Translations under genes and position numbers: made by a program | Assembly (NCBI GenBank): GCA_007751255.1 | Contig: CP036296.1 | Coordinates: 1,984,001 to 2,048,000 of the forward strand | Direction of reading: 5' to 3' | Length of the DNA: 64,000 nucleotides | DNA from: Engelhardtia mirabilis | GTDB lineage: Bacteria > Planctomycetota > UBA1135 > GCA-002686595 | Shown: positions 8,369-16,839 of the stretch, piece by piece | How the letters are laid out: each line of letters starts with the position of its first letter | How positions within the stretch are numbered: position 1 is the first letter of the stretch | The notes under the pieces: generated by a model | Database searches by the model: none | The model's input: the letters and a program-made list of their open reading frames with translations, nothing else | Told to the model about the DNA's origin: nothing

Positions 8369-9094
8369 TCAGCGGCCCTTGGGCCCTTCCAGGGCCTGGA
8401 TCAGCTCGCGCAGCTCCTCGTCCTCGTCCAAACCGGACCCCAGGGTCGCCCGAGCTTGGGTGCGGAGCTGGTTGGCGAAGCGTTCTCGCAGGCGGTGGCG
8501 GGCGACCCGCATCGCCACGGGGGTCATCTCGAACTCGGCGGGATCGACGCCGGCGGCCCGGTCTCCGGTTTCGAGCTCCGATGACAGGGCGTCGAAGAGC
8601 CGCCGCTTGCCCGCGCGGATGTATTCGGTCTGGAGCGCGTCCCGGGCGCGATTGATGACCTCGAGCGCCCACTCCTTGCGGTAGAGCGCCTCGGCATCGA
8701 GCCCGTCCTCGGGCTCCAGGCGGTAGCGAGCTTCCGCGCTGTCCAGGTCGAGGGATTGCGGCACGAATCCGCCGCCGCGCTTGATGCTGGTCGCGCGCCG
8801 GTATTCGTCGCGCAGGTAGTTCTCCAGAGACGTCAGCAGCCAGGAGCGGAAGCGGCCGTTCGCCTGGTCGAGGCGCGAGATACCGCTGCGGCTCAGCAGG
8901 GTCGCGAACAGCCCCTGGACCGCGTCAGCGGCGTCGTCCATCGACTTGCCGCGGCGCCGCAGGTAGGCGTACAGCGGATACCAATAGATCTCGATCAGCG
9001 TGCCGAGCGCCGCTCTGCCGTCGTCGGAGCCCGAGTCTCCGGCTTGGCGGACCAGGTCCCAGTGGGTGGTGTGGAAGTTGCTGTCGAGCTGCAC
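8369..9094 (-). CDS. ECF-type RNA polymerase sigma factor (planctomycete subgroup)
   Basis: 241 residues. The GTG at 9094 is chosen because GGAGGAG lies 9 nt upstream and translation then begins VQLDSNFHTTHWDLV, the usual N-terminus of planctomycete ECF sigma factors. The longer frame to 9241 gives a low-complexity extension. Region 2 is visible in YWYPLYAYLRRRG, DAADAVQGLFATLL and FRSWLLTSLENYLRDEYRR. The C-terminal half carries the region 4 helices (VAMRVARHRLRERFANQL). No anti-sigma gene is adjacent. The downstream membrane kinase is the best candidate for its control, which is inference. Confidence 0.9.
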   Translation of the reverse strand: MQLDSNFHTTHWDLVRQAGDSGSDDGRAALGTLIEIYWYPLYAYLRRRGKSMDDAADAVQGLFATLLSRSGISRLDQANGRFRSWLLTSLENYLRDEYRRATSIKRGGGFVPQSLDLDSAEARYRLEPEDGLDAEALYRKEWALEVINRARDALQTEYIRAGKRRLFDALSSELETGDRAAGVDPAEFEMTPVAMRVARHRLRERFANQLRTQARATLGSGLDEDEELRELIQALEGPKGR

Positions 9095-9288
9095 CGCTGC
9101 GTTCTCCTCCCCGGGCGGAGCGCCCTCGGGGATCGCATCAAAGACTACCCCGCCCGGAGCCGATCGGGTGCGCCAGGGTCGCGCCTGCCTTGAACCTCGG
9201 ACGCCGACGACCGCACTCGTCCCGGACCACCGCGGTTCCACCTGCGCTCGGCCCTTGACCCCGGGGACACGATTGCGATCCTGAACCG

Positions 9289-9948
9289 GTGCAGATCCAG
9301 CTCGACGGCAATCCGGACTTCGGTCGCGCGTCCCTGGTCCTGGGCTCGCACGAGGTGGTTCGGACCGAGTCCGGTGCGATGAGCTTCGCCGATCCTGGTC
9401 TCGACCTGCGGGTCGTGGTCCCCGGCGGACTGCTGGGGGGCCTCGCCCGTCGGCTACTGGGGGGCGAGAGCTTCTTCCTGGGCGAATACCAGGGGCCCCG
9501 CGGCGGGCGACTCGGCATCGCCCCGAGCCTGCCCGGCGAGGTCATCCACCGGACCCTGCGCGGTGAGACCCTGCGCCTCACTGCCGGCTCGTTCCTGGCC
9601 TGCTCCGAGGGGATCGCCACGCGCACCCGCTTCGGCGGCTTGCGCAGCCTCTTCTCCGGTGAGGGAGCCTTCCTGATCGAGGTCAGCGGCGAGGGCGAGC
9701 TGCTGTTCAACGCCTATGGCGCGATCGTCGAGCGCGAGCTGGACGGCGAGCTGATCGTCGACACGGGGCACCTGGTGGCCTTCGAGGAGTCGATCGAATA
9801 CGAGATCTCCGGCTTCGGCGGGCTCAAGAGCACCCTGTTCTCGGGCGAGGGGCTGACCATGCGAATGCGCGGCCGTGGTCGCGTGTGGTTGCAGACGCGG
9901 ACGGTGCGCGGCACGGCCGGTTGGGTCACGCCGTATCTGCGGGGCTGA
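9289..9948 (+). CDS. AIM24/TIGR00266-family protein, copy 1
   Basis: 219 residues from a GTG start. The beta-rich AIM24 fold is recognisable by ESGAMSFADP, the glycine-rich GGLLGGLARRLLGGESFF, LIEVSGEGELLFNAYG and LIVDTGHLVAFEESI. Bacterial members are cytoplasmic proteins without a known enzymatic activity; the yeast relative Aim24 is a mitochondrial inner-membrane-associated protein. It is the first of three tandem paralogues with 11-19 bp gaps and diverges from the sigma-factor gene across 194 bp that must hold both promoters. Confidence 0.88.
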   Translation: MQIQLDGNPDFGRASLVLGSHEVVRTESGAMSFADPGLDLRVVVPGGLLGGLARRLLGGESFFLGEYQGPRGGRLGIAPSLPGEVIHRTLRGETLRLTAGSFLACSEGIATRTRFGGLRSLFSGEGAFLIEVSGEGELLFNAYGAIVERELDGELIVDTGHLVAFEESIEYEISGFGGLKSTLFSGEGLTMRMRGRGRVWLQTRTVRGTAGWVTPYLRG

Positions 9949-9967
9949 GCGCTGACACGTGGAACCC

Positions 9968-10654
9968 ATGAAGATCACCATCGACAGCGTGGGAGCGTTC
10001 GGATCGGCGTTGGTGGCGCTCGAGGGCGACGAGCGCTTCGTCAGTGAGTCGGGCGCCCTGTACCGCTCGAGCGTGAACGTCGACGTCGACGTGACCACCC
10101 GCACGCGTGGCCGGGGCGGGCTCCTCGGTGGACTGGGACGGCTCTTGGCCGGCAACAGCTTCTTCCTGTCGACCTACACCCTGACCGATGGCGGCGCGGG
10201 CGAAGTGGCCCTGGCGCCGACGCTCGAGGGCGAGGTGCGGCGGATCGACTTGAACGGGGACCGCTGGACCTGCGCCGGTGCGAGCTTCCTCGGTGCCGGC
10301 AGTGAGGTCGGCCTCGAGACGCGCTTCCAGGGTCTGCGCGGCATGGTCAGCGGCGAGGGCCTGTTCCTGGTCGAGGCCCATGGCACGGGCCCCCTCCTGG
10401 TCAGCGCCTTCGGTTCGATCCACGAGCTCGAGGTCGAGGACGAGTTGGTCGTCGACACCGGTCACCTGGTCGCCTTCGAAGAGGGCCTCGATTACACGAT
10501 CGACCGCGCCGGTGGTTCGTGGATCCAGTCCTTCCTCGGCGGCGAGGGCTTCGTCCTGCGCCTGCGCGGTCGCGGCCGAGTCCTGCTCCAATCCCACGAT
10601 CCCGGTCGTTTCGGCGCCCTGATCGGCAAACTGCTCCCGCCGCGCAGGCAATAG
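9968..10654 (+). CDS. AIM24/TIGR00266-family protein, copy 2
   Basis: 228 residues from the ATG at 9968 (MKITIDSVG); the GTG three codons earlier is possible. It carries the same landmarks as copy 1: SESGALYRSS, RGGLLGGLGRLLAGNSFF, LFLVEAHGTGPLLVSAFG and LVVDTGHLVAFEEGL. It is clearly a paralogue but diverged along its whole length, so the duplication is not recent. The function is not known. Confidence 0.88.
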   Translation: MKITIDSVGAFGSALVALEGDERFVSESGALYRSSVNVDVDVTTRTRGRGGLLGGLGRLLAGNSFFLSTYTLTDGGAGEVALAPTLEGEVRRIDLNGDRWTCAGASFLGAGSEVGLETRFQGLRGMVSGEGLFLVEAHGTGPLLVSAFGSIHELEVEDELVVDTGHLVAFEEGLDYTIDRAGGSWIQSFLGGEGFVLRLRGRGRVLLQSHDPGRFGALIGKLLPPRRQ

Positions 10655-10665
10655 CCCCGACAGCC

Positions 10666-11337
10666 GTGCAGCACCGCATCACCCACCGTCCGGCCTATTC
10701 GATGCTCGAGTTCGACCTCGAGGCGGGCGAACACGTGGTCGCCGAGGCCGGCGCCATGGCTTGGATGGACCCCTGCATCGACGTGCTGACCTCGACCCGC
10801 GGCGGTCTGCTCAAGGCGCTGAAGCGCCAGGTCCTGGCGGGCGAATCGCTGTTCCAGAACACCTACACCGCGCGCGGCGCGGGCAGCCTGACCCTGGCCC
10901 CGGGCGCCGCCGGCGATGTGATCGCCTTGCCCCTCGACGGTGAGCTGCTGCTCGAGCGCGGCGCCTACCTGGCCCACGCGGGCGAGATCGACATCGACGC
11001 GAAGTGGGGCGGCTTCAAGGGCCTCTTGGCGGAAGGTCTGTTCCTGCTCCACGCCCAGGGCCGCGGGGACCTGTTCTTCGACAGCTACGGTCGCATCGAG
11101 GTGCTCGACGTCGACGGCGAGGTCACGGTCGACAACGGTTTCGCCGTGGCCTGGGAGCCGAGCCTCAGCTATCGACTGACGCGGGCGCGCAAGATCCGTT
11201 CGTTCCTCTTCGCCGACCAACTCCTGATGCGCTTCAGCGGACGCGGCCGGCTGTGGGTCCAGAATCGATCGACGCCGGGGTTCGCCAACTGGGTGCATCC
11301 CTTCCGGCGCGTGCAGTCCCGCAAGGATGGGGACTGA
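10666..11337 (+). CDS. AIM24/TIGR00266-family protein, copy 3
   Basis: 223 residues from the GTG at 10666 (VQHRITHRPAYSMLEFDL), 11 bp after copy 2. It has the same fold signatures: AEAGAMAWMDPCIDV, RGGLLKALKRQVLAGESLF, LFLLHAQGRGDLFFDSYG and VTVDNGFAVAWEPSL. The open frame extends upstream to 10519, but that part overlaps copy 2 and is not family-like. Three different AIM24 paralogues in one operon suggest a hetero-oligomeric assembly, which is inference. Confidence 0.88.
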   Translation: MQHRITHRPAYSMLEFDLEAGEHVVAEAGAMAWMDPCIDVLTSTRGGLLKALKRQVLAGESLFQNTYTARGAGSLTLAPGAAGDVIALPLDGELLLERGAYLAHAGEIDIDAKWGGFKGLLAEGLFLLHAQGRGDLFFDSYGRIEVLDVDGEVTVDNGFAVAWEPSLSYRLTRARKIRSFLFADQLLMRFSGRGRLWVQNRSTPGFANWVHPFRRVQSRKDGD

Positions 11338-11340
11338 CCG

Positions 11341-12225
11341 GTGAGCACCGACAACGGCGCCATCGGACCGGAGGTGCGGGCCGCGATCGACGCGGGTGAC
11401 GCGGACGCCCTGGCGCGTCTGATCGCATCGGACGAGCTGGCCGCCAGTTGCCAGATCGTGTGGGGCGAGCCCGGGGACGACGGCGAGGCGCCCAATCGCT
11501 GCTCGGCCCTGCACTACGTGGCGAATGCCCGCTTCCACGGCACCTGCTTGGACGGGGACCCGGTCGAGCTCGCGACCCTGCTCTTGGACGCCGGAGCCGA
11601 CGCGGACTGGGGCGGGCGCGTGGCGATCGGCGAGACCGTGCTGCAGACGGCGGTCAGCCTCTACGAGCGCGACCTGGCCGAGCTGCTGCTCGATCGCGGC
11701 GCGAGCCTCGAGACTCTCGGGGGCTGCGTGGACAACGGCACTGCCCTGGCTCTGGCCGCCCACTTCGCGGCCACCGAGGCGCTCGAACTGTTGGTCGAGC
11801 GCGGCGCGCGGATCTACAACCTGCCCCTGGCCGCGGCGGTGGGGGAGCTGTGGCGCTTCGTCAAGCCGGCGGGGGTCCTGGCCACCGCGCTCCAGCGCCA
11901 TCCGGCCGACCCGAACCGTCAACCCCTGTACCGCGACCTGGGCCAGGCCCTGGCCCGCGCCGTGCACTACGCGGCGATCCACGAGCGGGCGGAGGTGCTC
12001 GACCGCCTGATCGAACTGGGCGCCGACGTCAACGCGGTCGAGGGCGGCGCTACCGCCCTGCACCGGGTGGCCTGGTGGGGGCGCGAGGTCGGGGCCGAGC
12101 TGCTGCTCGAGCGCGGCGCGGACCGCAGGCTGCGCGACGCCGGCCACAAGACCACCCCGGCCCAATGGGCCGAGGTGCGCGGTCACGGGGAGCTGGCGCG
12201 GGTGCTGGCGCGCGGCACCTGGTAG
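11341..12225 (+). CDS. Ankyrin repeat protein
   Basis: 294 residues, GTG start 3 bp after AIM24 copy 3, so it belongs to the same operon. Ankyrin-type units are clear: CSALHYVANARF, ELATLLLDAGADADWGG, TVLQTAVSLYERDLAELLLDRGA, NGTALALAAHFAATEALELL, DRLIELGADVNAVEGGATAL and AELLLERGADRRLRDAG. There is no signal peptide. It is probably a cytoplasmic protein-binding partner, perhaps of the AIM24 proteins. Its last 43 bp overlap the end of the convergent symporter gene. Confidence 0.9.
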   Translation: MSTDNGAIGPEVRAAIDAGDADALARLIASDELAASCQIVWGEPGDDGEAPNRCSALHYVANARFHGTCLDGDPVELATLLLDAGADADWGGRVAIGETVLQTAVSLYERDLAELLLDRGASLETLGGCVDNGTALALAAHFAATEALELLVERGARIYNLPLAAAVGELWRFVKPAGVLATALQRHPADPNRQPLYRDLGQALARAVHYAAIHERAEVLDRLIELGADVNAVEGGATALHRVAWWGREVGAELLLERGADRRLRDAGHKTTPAQWAEVRGHGELARVLARGTW

Positions 12226-13694
12226 GTGCCGACCAGGGCGCCGAGGAGCGCGCCGACCAGGCCCCAGACCACCGGCAGGAAGCCCAAGAGCGACGGCCGC
12301 ATGGCGGAGTCGAGTCCACCGGCCGCGAACAGGGCCGCGAAGTAGCAGCCGTTGCCGACCAGGATCGAGAGCACCGCGCCGCGGGCGTTGAAGCGCTCCC
12401 AGCGCACGCCGAACAGCATCGTCGGCACGAGCGTCACGTAGCCCGAGAAGGCCACCGAGGCCAGGCTGTAGATCGACGCGCCGCCCACGCGCCAGAGGGC
12501 GAAGACCACCAACGCTAGCAGGCCGCCGAAGAGCCGGCCGCGCAGCACGTCGACCTCCTCGCGCCGGTTCGGCATGAGCGGATCGAGCACGTCGCGGGTG
12601 ACCATCGAGCCCAGGGTCAGGATCTGCGCGTCCAGGGTCGACATGACCGCCGCGAGCACCGCCACGAAGCTCAGGGCCTCGAGCCAGGGCGGCAGGAACG
12701 CGCCCGCCATGGTCGCGAAGATGCGGTCGGAGTCGCGGCCCACCAGGCCGGGGAACTCGAGCGCGCCGAAGGTGCCGATCAAGACCACCGGCAACCACAG
12801 CAACACCAGGGCCAGGGGGTACAGGCGGCAGACCGAGCGCAGGCTGCGCTCGCTCTCGGCCGCCATCAGCCGCACCAGCATGTGCGGGAAGGCGATCACC
12901 GTGAGCGCGATCGCCAGGCTCCAGGAGGCGAAGGCGCGGGGCTCGAACAGGCCGCCCTCGGGCAGGGTCGTCAGCTCCGGGCGCTCCTCGACCAGTCGCG
13001 CCATGGCGCCGGCCAGGCCGCCGTCGCCGCCCACCGCGCGGGCGTAGAGGAACACGGCCGCCAGCACGAAGCCGAGGAAGATGACCCCCTGCACGACGTT
13101 GGTCCAGGCGGTGGCGCGCATGCCGCCGATCGACGTGTAGCACAGGGCCACGGCCAGAACCGCGGCGCCGCCGAGCCACTCGGGGATCGCGCCCTCGGTG
13201 GAGCTGGCCAGGGTCACGGCCGCGCCCTGCACGGCGGTGACCATGTAGGGCACGGTGTAGAGGGCGAAGACGCCGAACAAGAGCAGGCCCACGCTGCGCG
13301 AGCCCAGGCGCTTGGAGTACAGCTCGGCTGGTGTCAGCGCGCCCAGCTCGCGGCCCAGGCGCCGGGCCGGAGCGCCGATGGCCCAGAAGGTCAAGGGGAT
13401 GCCGAGGGCGATGATGGGGGCGTTGATGCTGAAGATGCCGAGGCCCGAGTGGTAGGCCTGGCCCGGCACGCCGACGAGCACGAAGGCCGTGCAGTTGGTG
13501 CCGAACAGGGCCATGAACAGCACCGCGGTGCCCAGGCCGTTGCCGGCCAGGAAGTACTCCCGCGGCGAGCTGCCCGAGCGGCGCGCGGCCAAGAGACCGA
13601 CGGCCAGCACCACCGCCACGTAGAGCACCAGGCCGACCACCAGCGGCCTGTCGACCGCGGCCAAGACCGGCAATCCGAGCTCGAGCGGGCTCAA
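12183..13694 (-). CDS. Sodium:solute symporter (SSS family)
   Basis: 503 residues, with about 12-13 hydrophobic helices. SSS landmarks are REYFLAGNGLGTAVLFMALFGTNCTAFVLVG, YTSIGGMRATAWTNVVQG and AAVMSTLDAQILTLGSMVTRDV. The TTG at 13694 is chosen as start: it overlaps the TGA of the small gene upstream (TTGA), has GGGAGGG 7 nt before it and gives the usual family length. The substrate cannot be read from the sequence. It is coupled to an 80-residue membrane protein, the usual small partner of this transporter class. Confidence 0.88.
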   Translation of the reverse strand: MSPLELGLPVLAAVDRPLVVGLVLYVAVVLAVGLLAARRSGSSPREYFLAGNGLGTAVLFMALFGTNCTAFVLVGVPGQAYHSGLGIFSINAPIIALGIPLTFWAIGAPARRLGRELGALTPAELYSKRLGSRSVGLLLFGVFALYTVPYMVTAVQGAAVTLASSTEGAIPEWLGGAAVLAVALCYTSIGGMRATAWTNVVQGVIFLGFVLAAVFLYARAVGGDGGLAGAMARLVEERPELTTLPEGGLFEPRAFASWSLAIALTVIAFPHMLVRLMAAESERSLRSVCRLYPLALVLLWLPVVLIGTFGALEFPGLVGRDSDRIFATMAGAFLPPWLEALSFVAVLAAVMSTLDAQILTLGSMVTRDVLDPLMPNRREEVDVLRGRLFGGLLALVVFALWRVGGASIYSLASVAFSGYVTLVPTMLFGVRWERFNARGAVLSILVGNGCYFAALFAAGGLDSAMRPSLLGFLPVVWGLVGALLGALVGTYQVPRASTRASSP

Positions 13695-13933
13695 GCCTTG
13701 CCCTCCCGCTCGCGCCAGACCCGCGCCGTGAACCAGAACAGGTAGGCCGTGGCCAGGACCATCCAGGCCAGGCGCCAAGCCAGTTCTTCGGGCACCAGAC
13801 CGGCGATCAACCGCGGCTGCGCCGTGCGCCAGAAGTCCAGGTGCAGGGCCACGAGGACCAGGGCCCCGGTCCAAGCGACGTAGTCGACGGCTCGGGTCGG
13901 CCTGGCATGGTTCGGTTCAGCGCGGTTCGGCAT
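13691..13933 (-). CDS. Small two-helix membrane protein, partner of the symporter
   Basis: 80 residues from the ATG at 13933. Two membrane helices are visible (YVAWTGALVLVALHLDF and LAWRLAWMVLATAYLFWFTARVW), similar in size and layout to DUF3311-type subunits that accompany SSS transporters. Its TGA overlaps the TTG start of the symporter. The family assignment is by layout rather than by a diagnostic motif. Confidence 0.7.
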   Translation of the reverse strand: MPNRAEPNHARPTRAVDYVAWTGALVLVALHLDFWRTAQPRLIAGLVPEELAWRLAWMVLATAYLFWFTARVWREREGKA

Positions 13934-14021
13934 GGCGTCGGCATTCTGGCGAATCGGCAGCGCGCCGTGCCCGTGGCGCGGGCGGTGGAATCGACCGCGG
14001 GGGCTCGACAGACTTGCCCCC

Positions 14022-15527
14022 ATGCTCCGACCCGCGTTATTCGTCGGCTTCACGCTCGCCGCCGCCCACGCCGCCGCCCACGCCAGCGGCCAGGACGCCG
14101 CCGAGCCCCGGCGCTCGCCCAACGTGGTGCTGTTCATGGCCGACGACCTGGGCTGGGGCGAGGTGGGCGCCTACGGCCAGACCAAGATCCGCACCCCCGC
14201 CATGGACCGCGTGGCGGACGAAGGCATGCGCTTCACCCGGGCCTACTCGGGCAGTCCGGTCTGCGCGCCGTCGCGCTGCACCCTGCTCGGCGGGCTGCAC
14301 ACGGGCCACTCGATCGTTCGCAACAACTGGGAGGGCGGCGGCTGGGGCCGCGATGCGGTCGAGGGCCAGTACCCCCTGCCGGAGGGCACGCCGAGCCTCC
14401 AATCGACGCTCCGCGCCGCCGGCTGGGCAACCGGGGGCATGGGCAAGTGGGGACTGGGCGGTCCGGGCACGAGCGGCGCCCCGGAGCTCCAGGGCTTCGA
14501 CCACTTCCTGGGCGTGCTGTGCCAACGCGTGGCCCACAACTTCTATCCCACACACCTGTGGAGCGACGGCGAGCGCCTGGACCTTGTGGGCAACGAGTGG
14601 TTCTCCGCCCACCAGAAGATCGATGCGCCGCTCGAGGACGAGGCCGAGTACGCGCGCCGCTACACCGGCACGACCTACGCCACCGAGCCGATGATCGACG
14701 CGGCGCTCGAATTCGTGCGCGCGCACCGCGAGCAGCCGTTCTTCCTGTACTACCCGACGCCCCTGCCGCACGTGGCCCTGCAGGTGCCCGAGCCCTACGT
14801 GGACGCCTACCCGCGCGAGTGGGACACCGAAGCCGCCGGTGGGGGACCCTACCTGGGCCAGGACGGCTACCTGCCGCACCCGCGGCCGCGCGCGGCCTAC
14901 GCGGGCATGATCTCGCGCGCGGACGAGGAGCTCGGCCGCATCCTCGACCTCTTGGACGAACTCGAGCTCGCCGGCGACACGATCGTGATCGTCACCAGCG
15001 ACAACGGACCGACCTACGCCGGCGGTGTCGACCACGAGTTCTTCGACAGCGCCGGGGGCCTGCGCGGCCTCAAGGGCAGTCTGTACGAGGGCGGCATCCG
15101 CGTGCCGTTCATGGTGCGTTGGCCCGGGCAAGTGGCGGCGGGCAGCGCCTCGGACCAGCCGCTGTACTTCCCGGACGTGGCGCCGACGGTGGCGGCCCTG
15201 GTCGGGATCGATTGGAGCGCCGCGACCGACGGGGTCAGCGTCGCGCCGACGCTCCTGGGTCAGGGCGTGCAACAGCCCCGGGACTACATGTACTGGGAGC
15301 ACGGTCCGAAGCAGGCCCTGATCGCGGGGCCCTGGAAGCTCTTGCGCACCGAGCTGCGCTCGCCGTCGCCGACGGTCGAGCTCTATCGCCTCGACCGCGA
15401 CCCGAGTGAGTCGACGGACCTCGCCGAGTCCGAGCCCCAGGTGCGCGAGCTGTTGCTCGGGCTCTTGCGCGGGGCCCACGTGCCCTCGCAGCCCTTCCCC
15501 CTGCCGCTCGCGGACGACGGCCAGTGA
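14022..15527 (+). CDS. Sulfatase (formylglycine-dependent, Cys type)
   Basis: 501 residues from the ATG at 14022, which starts a signal peptide (MLRPALFVGFTLAAAHAAAHASG); the open frame to 13932 adds a non-signal leader. Metal ligands are seen in MADDLG (Asp41, Asp42). CAPSR at 81-85 is the canonical CxPSR motif, whose Cys81 must be converted to formylglycine. IVTSDNGPT is the second metal-binding segment. It should hydrolyse sulfate esters in the periplasm, probably from polysaccharides, but specificity is unknown. It is divergent from the symporter pair across 88 bp, so a role in using the transported substrate is possible. Confidence 0.92.
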   Translation: MLRPALFVGFTLAAAHAAAHASGQDAAEPRRSPNVVLFMADDLGWGEVGAYGQTKIRTPAMDRVADEGMRFTRAYSGSPVCAPSRCTLLGGLHTGHSIVRNNWEGGGWGRDAVEGQYPLPEGTPSLQSTLRAAGWATGGMGKWGLGGPGTSGAPELQGFDHFLGVLCQRVAHNFYPTHLWSDGERLDLVGNEWFSAHQKIDAPLEDEAEYARRYTGTTYATEPMIDAALEFVRAHREQPFFLYYPTPLPHVALQVPEPYVDAYPREWDTEAAGGGPYLGQDGYLPHPRPRAAYAGMISRADEELGRILDLLDELELAGDTIVIVTSDNGPTYAGGVDHEFFDSAGGLRGLKGSLYEGGIRVPFMVRWPGQVAAGSASDQPLYFPDVAPTVAALVGIDWSAATDGVSVAPTLLGQGVQQPRDYMYWEHGPKQALIAGPWKLLRTELRSPSPTVELYRLDRDPSESTDLAESEPQVRELLLGLLRGAHVPSQPFPLPLADDGQ

Positions 15528-15546
15528 AAGTCCGCGGCCCTGCGCG

Positions 15547-16839
15547 TCAGACGCGATAACGCCGCGAGCGGCGCGCCAACCACAGGGTCTGGGCCAGGCC
15601 GGCCAGGGTGAAACAACCCAGCGCCACCGCGACCCCCGGGCCCGGGTCCAGGTGGACACCGGCCGCGAGGAGCCCCGCCGCCAGCACAAGGTACAGGGCC
15701 ACCGCCTCGGTCACCGGCCGGGTGTCGCCGCGGGCGACGAGGATGCCCTGGTAGAGGCTCTGGAAGGCCTGGTAGCCCGGCATCAGCACGGCCAGGATCA
15801 ACACACTGCCAGCGAGCTGCGCCAGCTCCGGGCTCAGGCCCGTCAGCCCCGCGAACCACAGGGAGTGGAGCGGCGTGAGCGCGAGCAGCGCCAGTCCGCC
15901 GACCAGCGTGCATCCCAGGATGCGCGTGAAGCGCACCAGCGCCGCCTGTCCGCCCGGCTCGCGCACCAGGGCCACGACGACCTCGTTGAGGGCGAAGCCG
16001 GGGCTGCGGAACAGGAACACCAGGCCGTGCAGCGCCGGCCAGACGGCCAGGGACTCCAGGTCGCGCGGCATGCGGCTCATGGCCGCCGCGCCGATCGGTT
16101 GGATCAGAAGCGTCAACAGCGGCGTCATGGCCAGGGGCACGTAGAAGCCGAGGAAGCCGCGCAGAGTCAACAGCGCCTCGCCGTCGGATTTCGGCAAGCG
16201 TTCGCGCCGGATCTCACCCACGGCCCAACCGGCGAAGATCGCCTCGGCGCTGACCGCCAGGGCCACCGCCGTCGCGCCGACCGCGATGCCCACCGCGCCC
16301 GGCACCCGCATGCCGACCTGCAAGGCGGTCACGAGCGTCACCACCCGCACCACGGTCCCGACGCCCACCGCGCGGCTGGCGCCGAAGCGGATCATCACGC
16401 CCTGCTGGAAGCGCCGGTAGGCGATGGTCCAGGTCCAGGGCGTCATCAAGAGCAGCCCCAGGCGGCCCGGCTCGAGGATCTCCGGCGGCACGCCGATCAG
16501 ATCGCGCGCGATCAGGTCGTAGAGCGGCGTCAGCGCCACCAACAGGTGCAGAGCGGTCAGCGCGGCGCCCGCCGCGTGCATGAAGCGCGCCACCTGGGCG
16601 TAGCGCGCCCGCGTCGTGCACAGGGCCGTCGAAGCGGCCAGGAGCATGATGATCGGCGCCTCGATCACCAGGCAGATCGGGAACACCAGGGCGCCGTAGG
16701 CCGCCAGGCTGACCTCCGGCTCCGCCAGGCGCGCCATGTGGGCGGAGACGAGCGGCAGCTCGACGCCCATCAACATCCAGCTCGCCGCGAGCGGCCACCA
16801 GGTGCGCCGCACGCGGGCCAGGTCGACGGGTTCGCTCAC
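15547..16839 (-). CDS. Multi-pass membrane protein, MATE/ANKH-like
   Basis: 430 residues with 11-12 hydrophobic helices. The overall layout (WWPLAASWMLMGVELPLVSAHMARL at the N-terminus, a loop near the middle, then a second set of six helices) resembles the MOP exporter superfamily and the ANKH-like proteins; I see no diagnostic motif. The GTG at 16839 is chosen because it overlaps the upstream TGA (GTGA); the longer frame adds an Arg-rich non-membrane leader. It is the last gene of a three-gene leftward operon and faces the sulfatase with a 19-bp gap. Confidence 0.65.
   Translation of the reverse strand: MSEPVDLARVRRTWWPLAASWMLMGVELPLVSAHMARLAEPEVSLAAYGALVFPICLVIEAPIIMLLAASTALCTTRARYAQVARFMHAAGAALTALHLLVALTPLYDLIARDLIGVPPEILEPGRLGLLLMTPWTWTIAYRRFQQGVMIRFGASRAVGVGTVVRVVTLVTALQVGMRVPGAVGIAVGATAVALAVSAEAIFAGWAVGEIRRERLPKSDGEALLTLRGFLGFYVPLAMTPLLTLLIQPIGAAAMSRMPRDLESLAVWPALHGLVFLFRSPGFALNEVVVALVREPGGQAALVRFTRILGCTLVGGLALLALTPLHSLWFAGLTGLSPELAQLAGSVLILAVLMPGYQAFQSLYQGILVARGDTRPVTEAVALYLVLAAGLLAAGVHLDPGPGVAVALGCFTLAGLAQTLWLARRSRRYRV

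Noticed and set aside
10492..13179. 895-codon open frame on the - strand
   Set aside because: It is antisense to AIM24 copies 2-3 and the ankyrin gene and out of frame with the symporter; no motif is present.
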